A DNA stretch of 64,000 nt, from positions 381,956-445,955 of the forward strand of contig JACJYB010000004.1 in NCBI GenBank assembly GCA_020636355.1, read 5' to 3'. Source of the stretch: Lewinellaceae bacterium (lineage in GTDB: Bacteria; Bacteroidota; Bacteroidia; Chitinophagales; Saprospiraceae). The position numbers were made by a program, and so were the translations under genes. Positions 1 to 7,704 of this stretch are shown one piece after another (the first letter of the stretch is position 1; the number at the start of each line of letters is the position of its first letter). The notes beneath the pieces are model-generated. The model was not told the DNA's origin, made no database searches, and saw only the letters and a program-made list of their open reading frames with translations.

Positions 1-81
1 TCAATTTGCGAAACTATAACATTCAGGCAGAATAATATTGCCCTACTTATTTGTTCGTTGACCTTACGAAAGATTACCAAT

Positions 82-363
82 ATGATGGATCGGAGGTATT
101 TCATGAAACAACTATCCCGTACCGTGGCCACCTCCCTGGCTCTGCCCTATTTGAGCTATCCGGTTTTGGTTTCTGCGGCAAAATCTATTTCCGGGAATGA
201 TTATGTGGATGTGGAGACGAGCTATGGGAAAGTTCGTGGTATACAGTCTTCCGGCGTAAACATCTTCAAAGGAATCCCTTATGCTTGAAAAGTCTCCGGA
301 ACGAACCGGTTTCACCGCCCTGCTCAAAAAATAGCCCAAAAGTTGCAGAAAGCATGGCGTTAA
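82..363 (+). pseudogene. Carboxylesterase type B remnant, interrupted and truncated
   Basis: The reading frame opens with a twin-arginine-like leader (DRRYFMKQLSR followed by a hydrophobic stretch) and continues into the N-terminal signature of type B carboxylesterases (VETSYGKVRGI...FKGIPYA). A TGA at 286-288 stands where a sense codon is expected. The same frame then resumes family sequence (KVSGTNRFHRP) before ending at 361-363. The remaining roughly 450 residues of a normal esterase, including the catalytic serine, are absent, and an AraC gene follows immediately on the other strand. I read this as a decayed export-targeted esterase gene. A translated 76-residue peptide is possible but would have no esterase activity. 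Confidence 0.75.
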
Positions 364-400
364 ATTTTCATTTATTCCTATTGCGATTGGAATAGCCTGA

Positions 401-1243
401 TTATTTCTTCCCCTTATTAGCAAGCGCCGGCAGACCTTTTGCAGTCAATTCAGTTGGCGAATACCCAAAATGTTTTTTAAATGCAAATGAAAAATGAGAT
501 AAATTTTCAAACCCTGTTTCCAAATACACCTCGACAGGTTTTCTTTTTTTCTCTACAAGTTGATAATAGGCTAATTCCAACCGTCTTCGAGTAAGCCAGC
601 GCTGCGGCGATTGGTTATACAGTTTTTGAAAATCACGTTTGAATGTCGTCAAGCTTCGTCCTGTTAAGTAAGCAAATTTTTCCAAGGGCATGTTGAACAT
701 AAAGTTGTTTTGCATAAAATCGTCCAAATTAATTTTATACGGTTCTTCAAAATTCGCCAGGATATGGTCAATATCTTTATCAATTGTCCTTAAAACTGAA
801 ATTGCTTCTGTAATTTTTAATGAGGCAATATTCTCTGGAAATTTCTCTTGAACGTCAAAATAGGGCAAAAGTGATGCAAGGCAACTTTCCAGCAGAGGGT
901 GCTTGGGAAAGACGCGGATATTTTCTGAAGCAGCGATTTTATTATTAACATTAATGCCCGCATAAAATTGGCGAAGTCGATCGATGGATAAGTGCATCAC
1001 CACAGACTTATGCGGCTGTCCATCTTTTGGATAATTAATAATGGTAGCTAATTGATTCCTGGGAATCAGAAAAATATCACCAGTCCGAAACAAATAGTTT
1101 TGGTCCGCTTGAATAATTTTTGTCTCGCCTGAAATAAACCACACCAACATGTGGTGATCAAACACGACTTCGGTTTTAAACAACTTGTCGTCATAACAAG
1201 AAAGTTTAATGTCCTCCGTAATGTATTTTATTCGAAATTCCAT
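401..1243 (-). CDS. AraC-family transcriptional regulator
   Basis: The protein has 280 residues. The N-terminal 150 or so residues look like a cupin-type sensory domain, and the C-terminal 100 residues form the double helix-turn-helix of the AraC/XylS family. In that region GRSLTTFKRDFQK is the first HTH, and GFENLSHFSFAFKKHFGYSP carries the typical second HTH and family signature. It should bind DNA and regulate nearby genes in response to an unknown ligand. It starts 28 bp downstream of the stop of the SDR gene on the same strand, so the two are probably co-transcribed and the SDR gene is its likely target. The inducer cannot be inferred. Confidence 0.88.
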   Translation of the reverse strand: MEFRIKYITEDIKLSCYDDKLFKTEVVFDHHMLVWFISGETKIIQADQNYLFRTGDIFLIPRNQLATIINYPKDGQPHKSVVMHLSIDRLRQFYAGINVNNKIAASENIRVFPKHPLLESCLASLLPYFDVQEKFPENIASLKITEAISVLRTIDKDIDHILANFEEPYKINLDDFMQNNFMFNMPLEKFAYLTGRSLTTFKRDFQKLYNQSPQRWLTRRRLELAYYQLVEKKRKPVEVYLETGFENLSHFSFAFKKHFGYSPTELTAKGLPALANKGKK

Positions 1244-1271
1244 TTGCTTGAGTGGCGTCTAAGTTACAATA

Positions 1272-2267
1272 TCAATTGCATTGAAATGAGCTATTCGTAA
1301 TACGCTCGCTATATGCCCACAGACGAGCTGCATTATGCTTATCCAGAGAATAGGGTTTCACACCAGAAGAAAATTCTTGTCCGACATTCACGTTAGCAAC
1401 ATCATTATCTTCGCAGTACACACCACCAATGTCGTTAAGCGCCGGGCTTGTCGCGCACCATATCGTTGTTGATGCTCCCTGGGGAATCGATTTAAGCGAA
1501 GCGGCAACTTCCGGTAATAGGTTTCCCACCGCGTCGCAAAATCCCATTTTCACAAATAATTCCAGCGGTGCTTCACGCGCAAGTTCCGTCCCTCCAATTG
1601 AACCCGGATGTAAAGAATAGGCTCGCACACCAAACGCTTTTGCCCGGTGATCTAATTCAAGAGAGAACAGGTTGACTGCGGTTTTTGATTGACCATAAGC
1701 TAATAATGTTTCATAGGGCCTATTTTCAAAATTAGGGTCATCAAAATTGAATGGTGCAAATTGATGACCTTGTGAAGATACATTAACCACCCGCGCCCCG
1801 TCAGCCATCTTGAGCGCTGGCCATAATCTTTTTGTGAGTTGAAATTGAGCCAAATAGTTGATGGCCAATTGCGATTCTATTCCCCGGTCGTCCCTGCGCA
1901 GCGGCACCCACATAATTCCTGCATTGTTGATAAGAAGGTGTAGTGCACGGCGCGAATTCAAAAACTTATCCGCAAACTGATCAATGGACAACGGATTGAT
2001 CAAATCCATTTCTTCGATTTCAACATTCTCAATCCCCTGTAGATTTATTTTAGCCTTTGCATAGTCCCTGGCAGGAACAATGACCGTTGCTCCAGCACTT
2101 GCCAGGGCTTTTACCGTTTCCAGGCCAATACCTGTGTTTCCGCCGGTTACAATGGCGACTTTACCGGTAAGATTGATGCCTTTGATTACCTCTGTGGAAG
2201 TTGTTTTTGCATTGAAGGTCGTACCCAATGGTTTCTGCAATCCGCCGTCATAATTTGTAAGTTCCAT
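1272..2267 (-). CDS. Short-chain dehydrogenase/reductase
   Basis: This 331-residue protein belongs to the classical-to-extended SDR superfamily of NAD(P)-dependent oxidoreductases. The cofactor-binding glycine motif TGGNTGIG lies near residue 42, the NNAG motif follows near residue 113, and the active-site YxxxK appears as YGQSK with a preceding serine in VNVSSQG. The length and the retinol-dehydrogenase/WWOX-like pattern fit broad-specificity SDRs of unknown substrate. It is upstream of, and co-directional with, the AraC regulator. A decayed esterase lies further along, so this may once have been a small detoxification or catabolic cassette, which is inference. Confidence 0.88.
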   Translation of the reverse strand: MELTNYDGGLQKPLGTTFNAKTTSTEVIKGINLTGKVAIVTGGNTGIGLETVKALASAGATVIVPARDYAKAKINLQGIENVEIEEMDLINPLSIDQFADKFLNSRRALHLLINNAGIMWVPLRRDDRGIESQLAINYLAQFQLTKRLWPALKMADGARVVNVSSQGHQFAPFNFDDPNFENRPYETLLAYGQSKTAVNLFSLELDHRAKAFGVRAYSLHPGSIGGTELAREAPLELFVKMGFCDAVGNLLPEVAASLKSIPQGASTTIWCATSPALNDIGGVYCEDNDVANVNVGQEFSSGVKPYSLDKHNAARLWAYSERITNSSFQCN

Positions 2268-2560
2268 TTTAAACTAATTTGTTCAGACAAAGCTAGGAAG
2301 TGTCCGACGGAACAATTTTGTTCAGAAGGCCATATTTGCTTTGTTGAAACGGCCAAAACATCCGGTATTGCCAGACGGTTTACGATCAACCAAAATTTCA
2401 GTAGAAAAAGCTTTTACATTCAATAAAATATTTTTTATGATTCCATTTATTTACCATCTATTTTGTATAAAATTGCCTCAAGTTAAGTAATCAGTTGAAC
2501 CTGCTTCGTGGTTAACTCATTAACTTTAGAATAGCAGTCTAAGTGAATCAATATTCTACT

Positions 2561-3076
2561 ATGAAAATGAAAACGACTTTAAAAAATATATTTTCTCATT
2601 CTGATTATTCAAAGAAATTAATACAAGGAGTTGTTTTACTTTGGATTACAACTTTCATTCATCATATTTATGGCGCAGTTGCTTACAGCACCTTATGGCG
2701 AGTGATAGCTCCTATTTTAATTTTTCCTATATTATTGTACTTCACTATCGTTCAACAAAATAAGCTAATAAAATATAATAATAATAAAAACCAAATTGTA
2801 TTAATTTTAATGATTTTATTTATTTGGGTTATTCCAATAGGAGTTATTGAAGGGGGATATGGCCATTTATTAAAAAATGTCATGTTTTATCTTAATTTCG
2901 ATCAAGATATATTACATAATATGTTCCCTCCAGAACTAGGAAAAACGAGCTTTTTTGAAAGTCCAAATGATTATTTTTTTGAATTATCAGGAATTTTACA
3001 ATTTTTTGTAGGAATATATACCTTAATATACTTAGTAAAGTTGATAAAAGAATTTCGTATTTCATCGGTAAAATAG
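2561..3076 (+). CDS. Hypothetical multi-pass membrane protein
   Basis: The ORF encodes about 171 residues from the ATG at 2561; a GTG at 2543 would add six residues. I recognise no family. Four hydrophobic stretches are visible: around LIQGVVLLWITTFI, IAPILIFPILLYF, IVLILMILFIWVIPIG and ILQFFVGIYTLIYLV. They are separated by short basic loops with runs of asparagine and lysine, so it is probably an inner-membrane protein. Base composition is clearly more AT-rich than that of the neighbours, which suggests recent acquisition. About 290 bp upstream of it contain no other gene that I can support. Confidence 0.55.
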   Translation: MKMKTTLKNIFSHSDYSKKLIQGVVLLWITTFIHHIYGAVAYSTLWRVIAPILIFPILLYFTIVQQNKLIKYNNNKNQIVLILMILFIWVIPIGVIEGGYGHLLKNVMFYLNFDQDILHNMFPPELGKTSFFESPNDYFFELSGILQFFVGIYTLIYLVKLIKEFRISSVK

Positions 3077-3121
3077 CTCACAATTTTATTAGCATTGTTT
3101 CTTGTTTGGCCTTTCCCGGCA

Positions 3122-3391
3122 TTAAGCCGGGATGCGCAAAACCTTATTCTGGTTAATCAGCCATTCCAGGTAGAGTCTACTCTTCTTTCGCTTGGTCTCA
3201 CGTTCCCAGAGCAGTGCTTCTGAATTATCTGGAAAACCTTTTTGAAATACTACTTGCCAATCTTTCGCTTTACCACTATATCCCTTGTGATGGCTAAGAT
3301 GCCTTCTCAGGCGTTCATGCATATCCGCGCATGTGCCGATGTAATATTTATCCAGAACTTGTGAATATAGAATATAGCCGTAGTAGTACAC
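3122..3391 (-). CDS. GIY-YIG nuclease domain protein
   Basis: This 89-residue protein is a stand-alone GIY-YIG nuclease domain of the size common in Bacteroidota. The motif pair appears as GYILYS near residue 5 and YYIG near residue 16. The catalytic arginine lies in ERLRRH and the glutamate in WERET. Members are DNA endonucleases; the biological role of this short type is not established. The 3' end is odd: the last codons and stop sit in a hairpin (CCCGGC, loop, GCCGGG) that also occurs inside the two tRNA-Val-like repeats located immediately upstream of the gene. This links the nuclease gene physically to the tRNA-derived array. Confidence 0.85.
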   Translation of the reverse strand: MYYYGYILYSQVLDKYYIGTCADMHERLRRHLSHHKGYSGKAKDWQVVFQKGFPDNSEALLWERETKRKKSRLYLEWLINQNKVLRIPA

Positions 3392-3448
3392 TTTAGGTAG
3401 TTTATTGTAACAAAAAAGCCCGGTTTTCTAAACCAGGCTTCTCCTTCG

Positions 3449-3511
3449 TGGGCGATCATGGATTCGAACCAAGGACCCTCCCGGCAATTCGCCGGGATGC
3501 CCTAAACCACC
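3449..3511 (-). pseudogene. Truncated tRNA-Val-like sequence, copy 1
   Basis: On the minus strand this begins in the D-loop (TGGTTTAGGGCA), and the T-arm and 3' acceptor strand are identical in sequence to the functional tRNA-Val at 16515-16592. The 5' acceptor strand and the 5' half of the D-stem are missing. The anticodon arm is replaced by a CCCGGC/GCCGGG hairpin with loop GAATT, so no valine anticodon remains. It cannot fold as a normal tRNA and is treated as a tRNA-derived relic. Confidence 0.8.
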
Positions 3512-3569
3512 ATAAAAGAAAGCCCTTAAATAAAAAAAGCCCGGTTTTCTAAACCAGGTTTCTCCTTCG

Positions 3570-3632
3570 TGGGCGATCATGGATTCGAACCAAGGACCCT
3601 CCCGGCATGTCGCCGGGATGCTCTAAACCACC
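3570..3632 (-). pseudogene. Truncated tRNA-Val-like sequence, copy 2
   Basis: This has the same organisation as copy 1: a partial D-arm (GGTTTAGAGCA), a hairpin CCCGGC/GCCGGG with loop GACAT in place of the anticodon arm, then the conserved T-arm and 3' acceptor strand. The 5' acceptor strand is absent. The two copies differ mainly in the hairpin loop and flanks, so they probably arose by duplication of an already altered unit. Confidence 0.8.
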
Positions 3633-3652
3633 CTAAAAGAAAGCCACTAAAT

Positions 3653-3681
3653 AAAAAAGCCCGGCTTTCTAAACCAGGCTT
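3653..3681 (-). terminator. Rho-independent terminator, original downstream flank of tRNA-Val
   Basis: Read on the minus strand, this is AGCCTGGTTT, a two-base loop, AAAGCCGGGCT and a run of six T. It directly follows the displaced tRNA-Val 3' half at 3689-3736, so it was probably the native terminator of the tRNA gene before the island inserted. Near-identical hairpins occur at 3412-3440 and 3532-3560 in the other repeat units. Confidence 0.65.
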
Positions 3682-3688
3682 CCTCTTC

Positions 3689-3736
3689 GTGGGCGATCAT
3701 GGATTCGAACCAAGGACCCCCTGCTTGTAAGGCAGG
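3689..3736 (-). other. Island end attachment site (displaced 3' half of tRNA-Val)
   Basis: These 48 bp are identical to 16517-16564, which covers the anticodon arm to the discriminator of the intact tRNA-Val. Identity stops at both edges of the repeat. An exact direct repeat consisting of the 3' half of a tRNA, with a tyrosine recombinase gene starting 120 bp further in, is the expected footprint of site-specific integration into a tRNA gene. In this copy the base triplet after the discriminator is CGA rather than CCA. Confidence 0.88.
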
Positions 3737-3754
3737 GTTAATAGCTTAAATAGG

Positions 3755-3789
3755 TTATTTCCTTTCGTTGCTTTTTACTTCCTTTCGTT
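3755..3789 (+). promoter_or_regulatory. Direct repeats, putative arm-type integrase binding sites
   Basis: Two 15-mers, TTATTTCCTTTCGTT at 3755 and TTACTTCCTTTCGTT at 3775, differ at one base and are spaced 20 bp apart. They lie between the attachment core and the integrase gene, where arm-type sites for a tyrosine recombinase are usually found. The position and spacing are seen; the binding function is inferred. Confidence 0.4.
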
Positions 3790-3855
3790 TATAACATTCT
3801 AATATTCAAATGTATAGGAACTTTCTTTTTATTTTTAGACTTCCTTTTATTATTA

Positions 3856-5112
3856 ATGAATAACTCAATTGTTTACACCATGTTTCAACCAAAGGTATCT
3901 GTTAAGGCAATCTTGTACTTACATAAAACGCTCAAGGATGGATCTCATCCCATTATGCTTCAGGTCATTCATAATCGCCGGGTTAAGCGGAAGTCTCTGG
4001 AGTTATCAAGTTATCCGGATGATTGGGATGAAACGTTGGAATGCTTTAAGTCCACAGCGAAGAATTCTAGACCTAATAATAAGACTCTCGCGGCGGTTAA
4101 GACTAAGGCAGAAGCGACCCTCGATTGGTTCAGAGTTAATAAGATTCCCTTTACATATGAAAAATTCATCCAGCAAATGGGCAAGACCCCAAAGCCCAAA
4201 AACCTAGTAAGGTGGTTTGACGAGTTGATTACCGGTTTTGAAAATCAAGGTAAGGCAGGCAATCGACGTGTTTACGTGGAAACCAAAAATGCCTTGAAAC
4301 GATTTGTCGGTAAGAAGGAAATTCTACTCCGGGACATTGACTTTGCTTTCCTGAAAGGATTTGAGGAATTTCTTAGGATTAACGGTAATTCTGATACGAC
4401 CATTCATCTAAGGATAAGAACGCTCAGAGCGGCATACTTTAGAGCTTTGAATTCCGGTCTGGTAGTGGAAGAGGATAATCCATTCGCACGGTCTCCTTAT
4501 GACAAAGGCAGATATTCCCTCTCGTCTCTTAAATTAGGAACAAATCCCCGAGCTTTATCTTCCAACGATATGGACCGGATCAAACGTTTTGACAGTAGAA
4601 CAGAACCTAAGATAAAGTTCTGGCATACGCTATTCCTATTTTCCTATTATGCTCAAGGCATGAGTTTCTCAGATATTGCGCGCCTTACATGGGAAAGCAT
4701 TCACGATGGGAGAATCTTGTATAGAAGGAAAAAAGGCCAGCAGCCCATTTCAATTAAGATATCAGAACAAATTGAACAAATTTTGAAGCAGTTTGAAGGG
4801 AAATCTGAGGGTTATGTTTTTCCCATCCTTGATCCAACGATACACACGACAGAACAATCCAAGCTTGACCGGGTGAAAAAATGCCGGGCACAAATGAACA
4901 AAGCGATGTGCAGGATACGGAATATCCTAGGCATCAAGCAACCTATCACCAGTTACACAGCAAGACATACGTATGCCATGGCATTGAGAAGGGGCGGTAA
5001 GAGTGATGAAGTGATTTCAACCAACTTAGGACATTCAAATTTGTTGGTGACCAGACACTACCTCAGCCAATTAGATCAACCAGTCTATGACGAAGCAAAC
5101 GATGTTTTATAA
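3856..5112 (+). CDS. Tyrosine recombinase/integrase of the island
   Basis: The protein has about 418 residues; an internal ATG at 3880 gives 410. The architecture is that of Bacteroidota mobile-element integrases: an N-terminal arm-binding domain (ILYLHKTLKDGSHPI region), a SAM-like core-binding domain and a C-terminal catalytic domain. Visible catalytic elements are ARHTYA (box II Arg and His), LGHSN and the nucleophile tyrosine in TRHYLSQ. The position usually held by the box I arginine reads Gln in YAQGMSF, which deserves checking. The gene starts about 120 bp from the tRNA-derived attachment site and should catalyse integration and excision of the island. Confidence 0.9.
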   Translation: MNNSIVYTMFQPKVSVKAILYLHKTLKDGSHPIMLQVIHNRRVKRKSLELSSYPDDWDETLECFKSTAKNSRPNNKTLAAVKTKAEATLDWFRVNKIPFTYEKFIQQMGKTPKPKNLVRWFDELITGFENQGKAGNRRVYVETKNALKRFVGKKEILLRDIDFAFLKGFEEFLRINGNSDTTIHLRIRTLRAAYFRALNSGLVVEEDNPFARSPYDKGRYSLSSLKLGTNPRALSSNDMDRIKRFDSRTEPKIKFWHTLFLFSYYAQGMSFSDIARLTWESIHDGRILYRRKKGQQPISIKISEQIEQILKQFEGKSEGYVFPILDPTIHTTEQSKLDRVKKCRAQMNKAMCRIRNILGIKQPITSYTARHTYAMALRRGGKSDEVISTNLGHSNLLVTRHYLSQLDQPVYDEANDVL

Positions 5113-5172
5113 AAAGAATCTTCGCTCTGGAAACTTTTGATCCATAGACATGGTTTGTTGAATTATAAATTA

Positions 5173-5216
5173 ATTTCCTTTCCAAGGAAATCTCAACTGA
5201 TCTGACAAGATCAGTT
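5173..5216. repeat. Two adjacent inverted repeats downstream of the integrase gene
   Basis: The first palindrome pairs ATTTCCTT with AAGGAAAT around a 3-bp centre (5173-5191). The second pairs AACTGATCT with AGATCAGTT around GACA (5195-5216), a perfect 9-bp stem. They lie in the 176-bp gap between the integrase and the HTH gene and lack a long T-run. They could be operator or excision-factor sites, or a weak transcription attenuator. Confidence 0.5.
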
Positions 5217-5288
5217 ACAGCAATTAAAATCGAGAATTTGTTGGAAAGCTGCACAAGCCGTGCAGTGAATCTGTTATTTCTTGATTTT

Positions 5289-5603
5289 ATGACTGGCATT
5301 AAAATGCTTGAATCAATCTACAAAACATTAGGATTGATTCACAACGTACTACTCCATGACAAGTTTGGTTTGGACAACAAGAGGATTTGGACTCTTGAAG
5401 AATTGATTGCTTATACTGGCTATTCTAGACAGCACATTTTGCATCTCACTTCAGAAGGTCAAATACCTTTTCGTAAACCAAATGGAAAGAGTGTCTTCTT
5501 TCTCCGGGATGAGATATACCTGTGGTTGAACCAAGGGGGAGTCTCTTTAGAGGATATGGATATCGACACCCAGGTGGCCGGCATGTTTACTTCTTCAAAT
5601 TAA
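5289..5603 (+). CDS. Small helix-turn-helix protein, excisionase/MerR-like
   Basis: This protein has about 104 residues from the ATG at 5289; another possible start is the ATG at 5304. Its core WTLEELIAYTGYSRQHILHL followed by GQIPFRKPNGKSVFFLRDEI is the winged HTH_17 pattern shared by excisionases and MerR-type DNA-binding domains. Such proteins commonly sit beside tyrosine recombinases and act as recombination directionality factors or element regulators. It lies between the integrase and the polymerase-like gene on the same strand and ends 11 bp before the latter's ATG, which supports an element-maintenance module. Excisionase activity is inferred. Confidence 0.72.
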   Translation: MTGIKMLESIYKTLGLIHNVLLHDKFGLDNKRIWTLEELIAYTGYSRQHILHLTSEGQIPFRKPNGKSVFFLRDEIYLWLNQGGVSLEDMDIDTQVAGMFTSSN

Positions 5604-5614
5604 TATCCGGTACC

Positions 5615-7033
5615 ATGAAGAAGAATGCATTTAACCCGTTTGGGTCTAATTATGCTTGCCGGCTACCGGAAAATCTTGATCTGGATAAGATCCTTCAGGA
5701 GCATCCATTTACTCCAAGCTTTCACAAAGGAAACCCTATTGCAATCAAAGATCGGCTAGCATTGGTCTTAGATATGCTCATGGGTTCTTTAAGCATCCAA
5801 TGGAGCCAAGGAGAAGATAAGGATTGTTATGCCAATCTGTGTTCAGCAATCCTTCAGGATCTGGTAAGGGATTATAACAGGTATTTAGCTTATGCAGTAG
5901 AGGTTGGAATCATCGAAAAAGGTGAAAACTACATCGTAGGCCAGAAATGCACCTCATACCGGTTTACGGAGGTTTACAGAACCTCGCGGAGGCTACGAGA
6001 TCAATATATCTACGAAACGGTTTTGGTAAAAAAGATCTGGTCGCATATAAGAGATCTGGAGGCTATTAAGAAATATCAGCACCTCTTTGACCAACTCTAT
6101 CATTTAAGCGTGGATTGGCTGGAGGCTGAAGAGATTCTTAAGAAGCTTTATGGACAGGACGAATTCAGAAAAAAAGAGCTGCAACGGGATACGTTAAGAC
6201 GATTGGAAGATCCGGAACGGTGGACATTTAAGACCGGAGAGACCGGCCGACTTTATACTCCGATAAGTAACCTCCATGAAAAACTACGTAAGGCATTAAG
6301 GTATAACGGTGAACCGTTGGTAGGGTTAGATATTAAAAACTCGATACCGTACTTCAGTTTAGCTCTTTTCGACGCCGTCGCCTATCGCCGTCTAGGGATA
6401 GAAGAATTGATATTGGAGAATAACGTACGTCTCGGCCGCCGGTACGACCGATATGATGAAGAGATGAAGAAAGAAAGAAAGGGGGAAGGAAGGACGAGGA
6501 GGAGGCACCCGCTGGTTATGTTAGTTGATTTTCAAAATGAACTTGACGAAATACCTGATCTCAAGGAATTTGTGGAATTAGTCAAAAGTGGAGAACTCTA
6601 TGAATTGTTAATGGTTTTATTTAACATCCCTGACAGAAGAGAAGCAAAAAAGAAGTTCTTGGCAATACTAAATTCACCCAGTCATTGGGAGTCTCCGCTG
6701 AGAGAAGCATTAATCCAGAGATTTCCAAGTTTAATGCAAGTTATTGATCTGATCAACACAGGCTATTTCAAAACCAAGAATTCAAAAGGCAAAGCCAAAT
6801 GGATGCCAGGTGATCAGGTATGCACCTTTGCTCATGTGACTCAGCAATTAGAGGCTCGTTTTGTTCTTGACGTTGTTTGTAAAGCAATTGAGGAGGAGCA
6901 TCCGGAGGTTCCGATGCTCACCTTACACGATTGCATCTTTACGACACCGGAATACAGAAGATTGGTTTATAGTTATATGAAACAGTTGGCTGTAGGGTTT
7001 ATGGGATTTGCTCCGAGGATTGAAGTAAAATAA
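5615..7033 (+). CDS. Putative superfamily-A-like polymerase of a mobile element (TV-Pol-like)
   Basis: The protein has 472 residues from the ATG at 5615; the frame is open further upstream, but that part overlaps the HTH gene. No name is certain. Three spaced motifs resemble the palm of family A DNA polymerases and T7-like RNA polymerases: LDIKNS with Asp239 (motif A), RREAKKKF with Arg341/Lys345 (motif B helix) and LHDCIF with His438-Asp439 (motif C). A polymerase family with this reduced motif set, TV-Pol, is known from bacterial mobile elements and the Sputnik virophage, often beside tyrosine integrases. I therefore infer a replication protein, possibly with primase activity. A highly charged insert (KKERKGEGRTRRR) separates motifs A and B. 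Confidence 0.5.
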   Translation: MKKNAFNPFGSNYACRLPENLDLDKILQEHPFTPSFHKGNPIAIKDRLALVLDMLMGSLSIQWSQGEDKDCYANLCSAILQDLVRDYNRYLAYAVEVGIIEKGENYIVGQKCTSYRFTEVYRTSRRLRDQYIYETVLVKKIWSHIRDLEAIKKYQHLFDQLYHLSVDWLEAEEILKKLYGQDEFRKKELQRDTLRRLEDPERWTFKTGETGRLYTPISNLHEKLRKALRYNGEPLVGLDIKNSIPYFSLALFDAVAYRRLGIEELILENNVRLGRRYDRYDEEMKKERKGEGRTRRRHPLVMLVDFQNELDEIPDLKEFVELVKSGELYELLMVLFNIPDRREAKKKFLAILNSPSHWESPLREALIQRFPSLMQVIDLINTGYFKTKNSKGKAKWMPGDQVCTFAHVTQQLEARFVLDVVCKAIEEEHPEVPMLTLHDCIFTTPEYRRLVYSYMKQLAVGFMGFAPRIEVK

Positions 7034-7118
7034 TAATTATGAAAGTATGTAACGCTTGCATTAAAAACAACAGTGCAGGAAGGTAAGGACACAGTTGAAA
7101 GCGTCCAGGTAAAGCCTC

Positions 7119-7526
7119 TTAGAGATTAACGCTGAAGTTTTGTTGAAACACTCTGCGTATTATAACTCTATTACAATCAGGCGGTGATAAATTTATTGAC
7201 CTTCTACTTACAAATGACCCTGGCCATCTAGTAGCAGATTGATCTGCTTCTAGGTCCCCCTCATTGGTGTGCCATCTAAATCTTAGCAGGGCACAACATC
7301 CGTGCTCATCAATATTCTTATCCATCGCAGCCCAAACACCCTGTAAGATATTTTCTCTTGTATCGAAAACAAAGATTACGGAATTTGGTAAGTAATGAGG
7401 TTTCCACTCAGCGGATTCGCTAAAAGGTATAATGTTTGTTTCAAGAATTTTTCTTAGCTCATGGGGACCAACAACCCGACAAAGATCTCTATAAATAAGG
7501 CCTCCATTATTTAAAATATTAAGCAT
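7119..7526 (-). CDS. Hypothetical protein
   Basis: The ORF encodes 135 residues and I recognise no family. It has a soluble-protein composition with no membrane segment or signal peptide, and mixed alpha/beta-looking blocks (NSVIFVFDTRENILQG and GCCALLRFRW). The C-terminal third is richer in Ser and Arg and may be out of frame or degenerate. It lies inside the island between the polymerase-like gene and the hsd operon, convergent with the former. Coding status is moderately likely because it is the longest ORF in a 670-bp interval. The 178 bp between this gene and hsdM show nothing that I can identify. Confidence 0.4.
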   Translation of the reverse strand: MLNILNNGGLIYRDLCRVVGPHELRKILETNIIPFSESAEWKPHYLPNSVIFVFDTRENILQGVWAAMDKNIDEHGCCALLRFRWHTNEGDLEADQSATRWPGSFVSRRSINLSPPDCNRVIIRRVFQQNFSVNL

Positions 7527-7704
7527 AAGTTATATTAATTCATTTTGAGGACAAAAGTTCAATCACGTGACCTATATGAGCTACATCGAATGGTCGATGG
7601 ACGTCCGTGTAATAGGTTGGATAACAGATGGTTCTTACTACTAGTCGATTCAGGTGAAATATTGACTAGAGTAAATTAAGTGATCACAACTTTATACTTG
7701 ATTA

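Larger units (their letters stand above)
3412..3688 (-). repeat. Tandem array of tRNA-Val-derived units, period about 120 bp
   Basis: Three units start near 3412, 3532 and 3652. Read on the minus strand, each unit has a tRNA-Val 3' segment followed by a terminator-like hairpin (AAGCCTGGTTT, short loop, AAACCGGGCTT, then a T-run). The tRNA 3' ends lie at 3449, 3570 and 3690, giving periods of 121 and 120 bp. The first two units carry an altered anticodon arm, while the third matches the intact tRNA. The array lies between the GIY-YIG gene and the integrase end of the island. Confidence 0.85.

Noticed and set aside
2186..2389. A minus-strand ORF overlapping the start of the SDR gene.
   Set aside because: It is in another frame, has no family similarity and lies largely in the promoter region of the SDR gene.
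3449..3632. Two additional tRNA-Val genes.
   Set aside because: Both lack the 5' acceptor strand and an anticodon loop, so they cannot form a tRNA.
3412..3736. A CRISPR-like array because of the regular 120-bp period.
   Set aside because: Units are tRNA-derived and about 120 bp long with only three copies; there are no short repeats with unique spacers and no cas genes.
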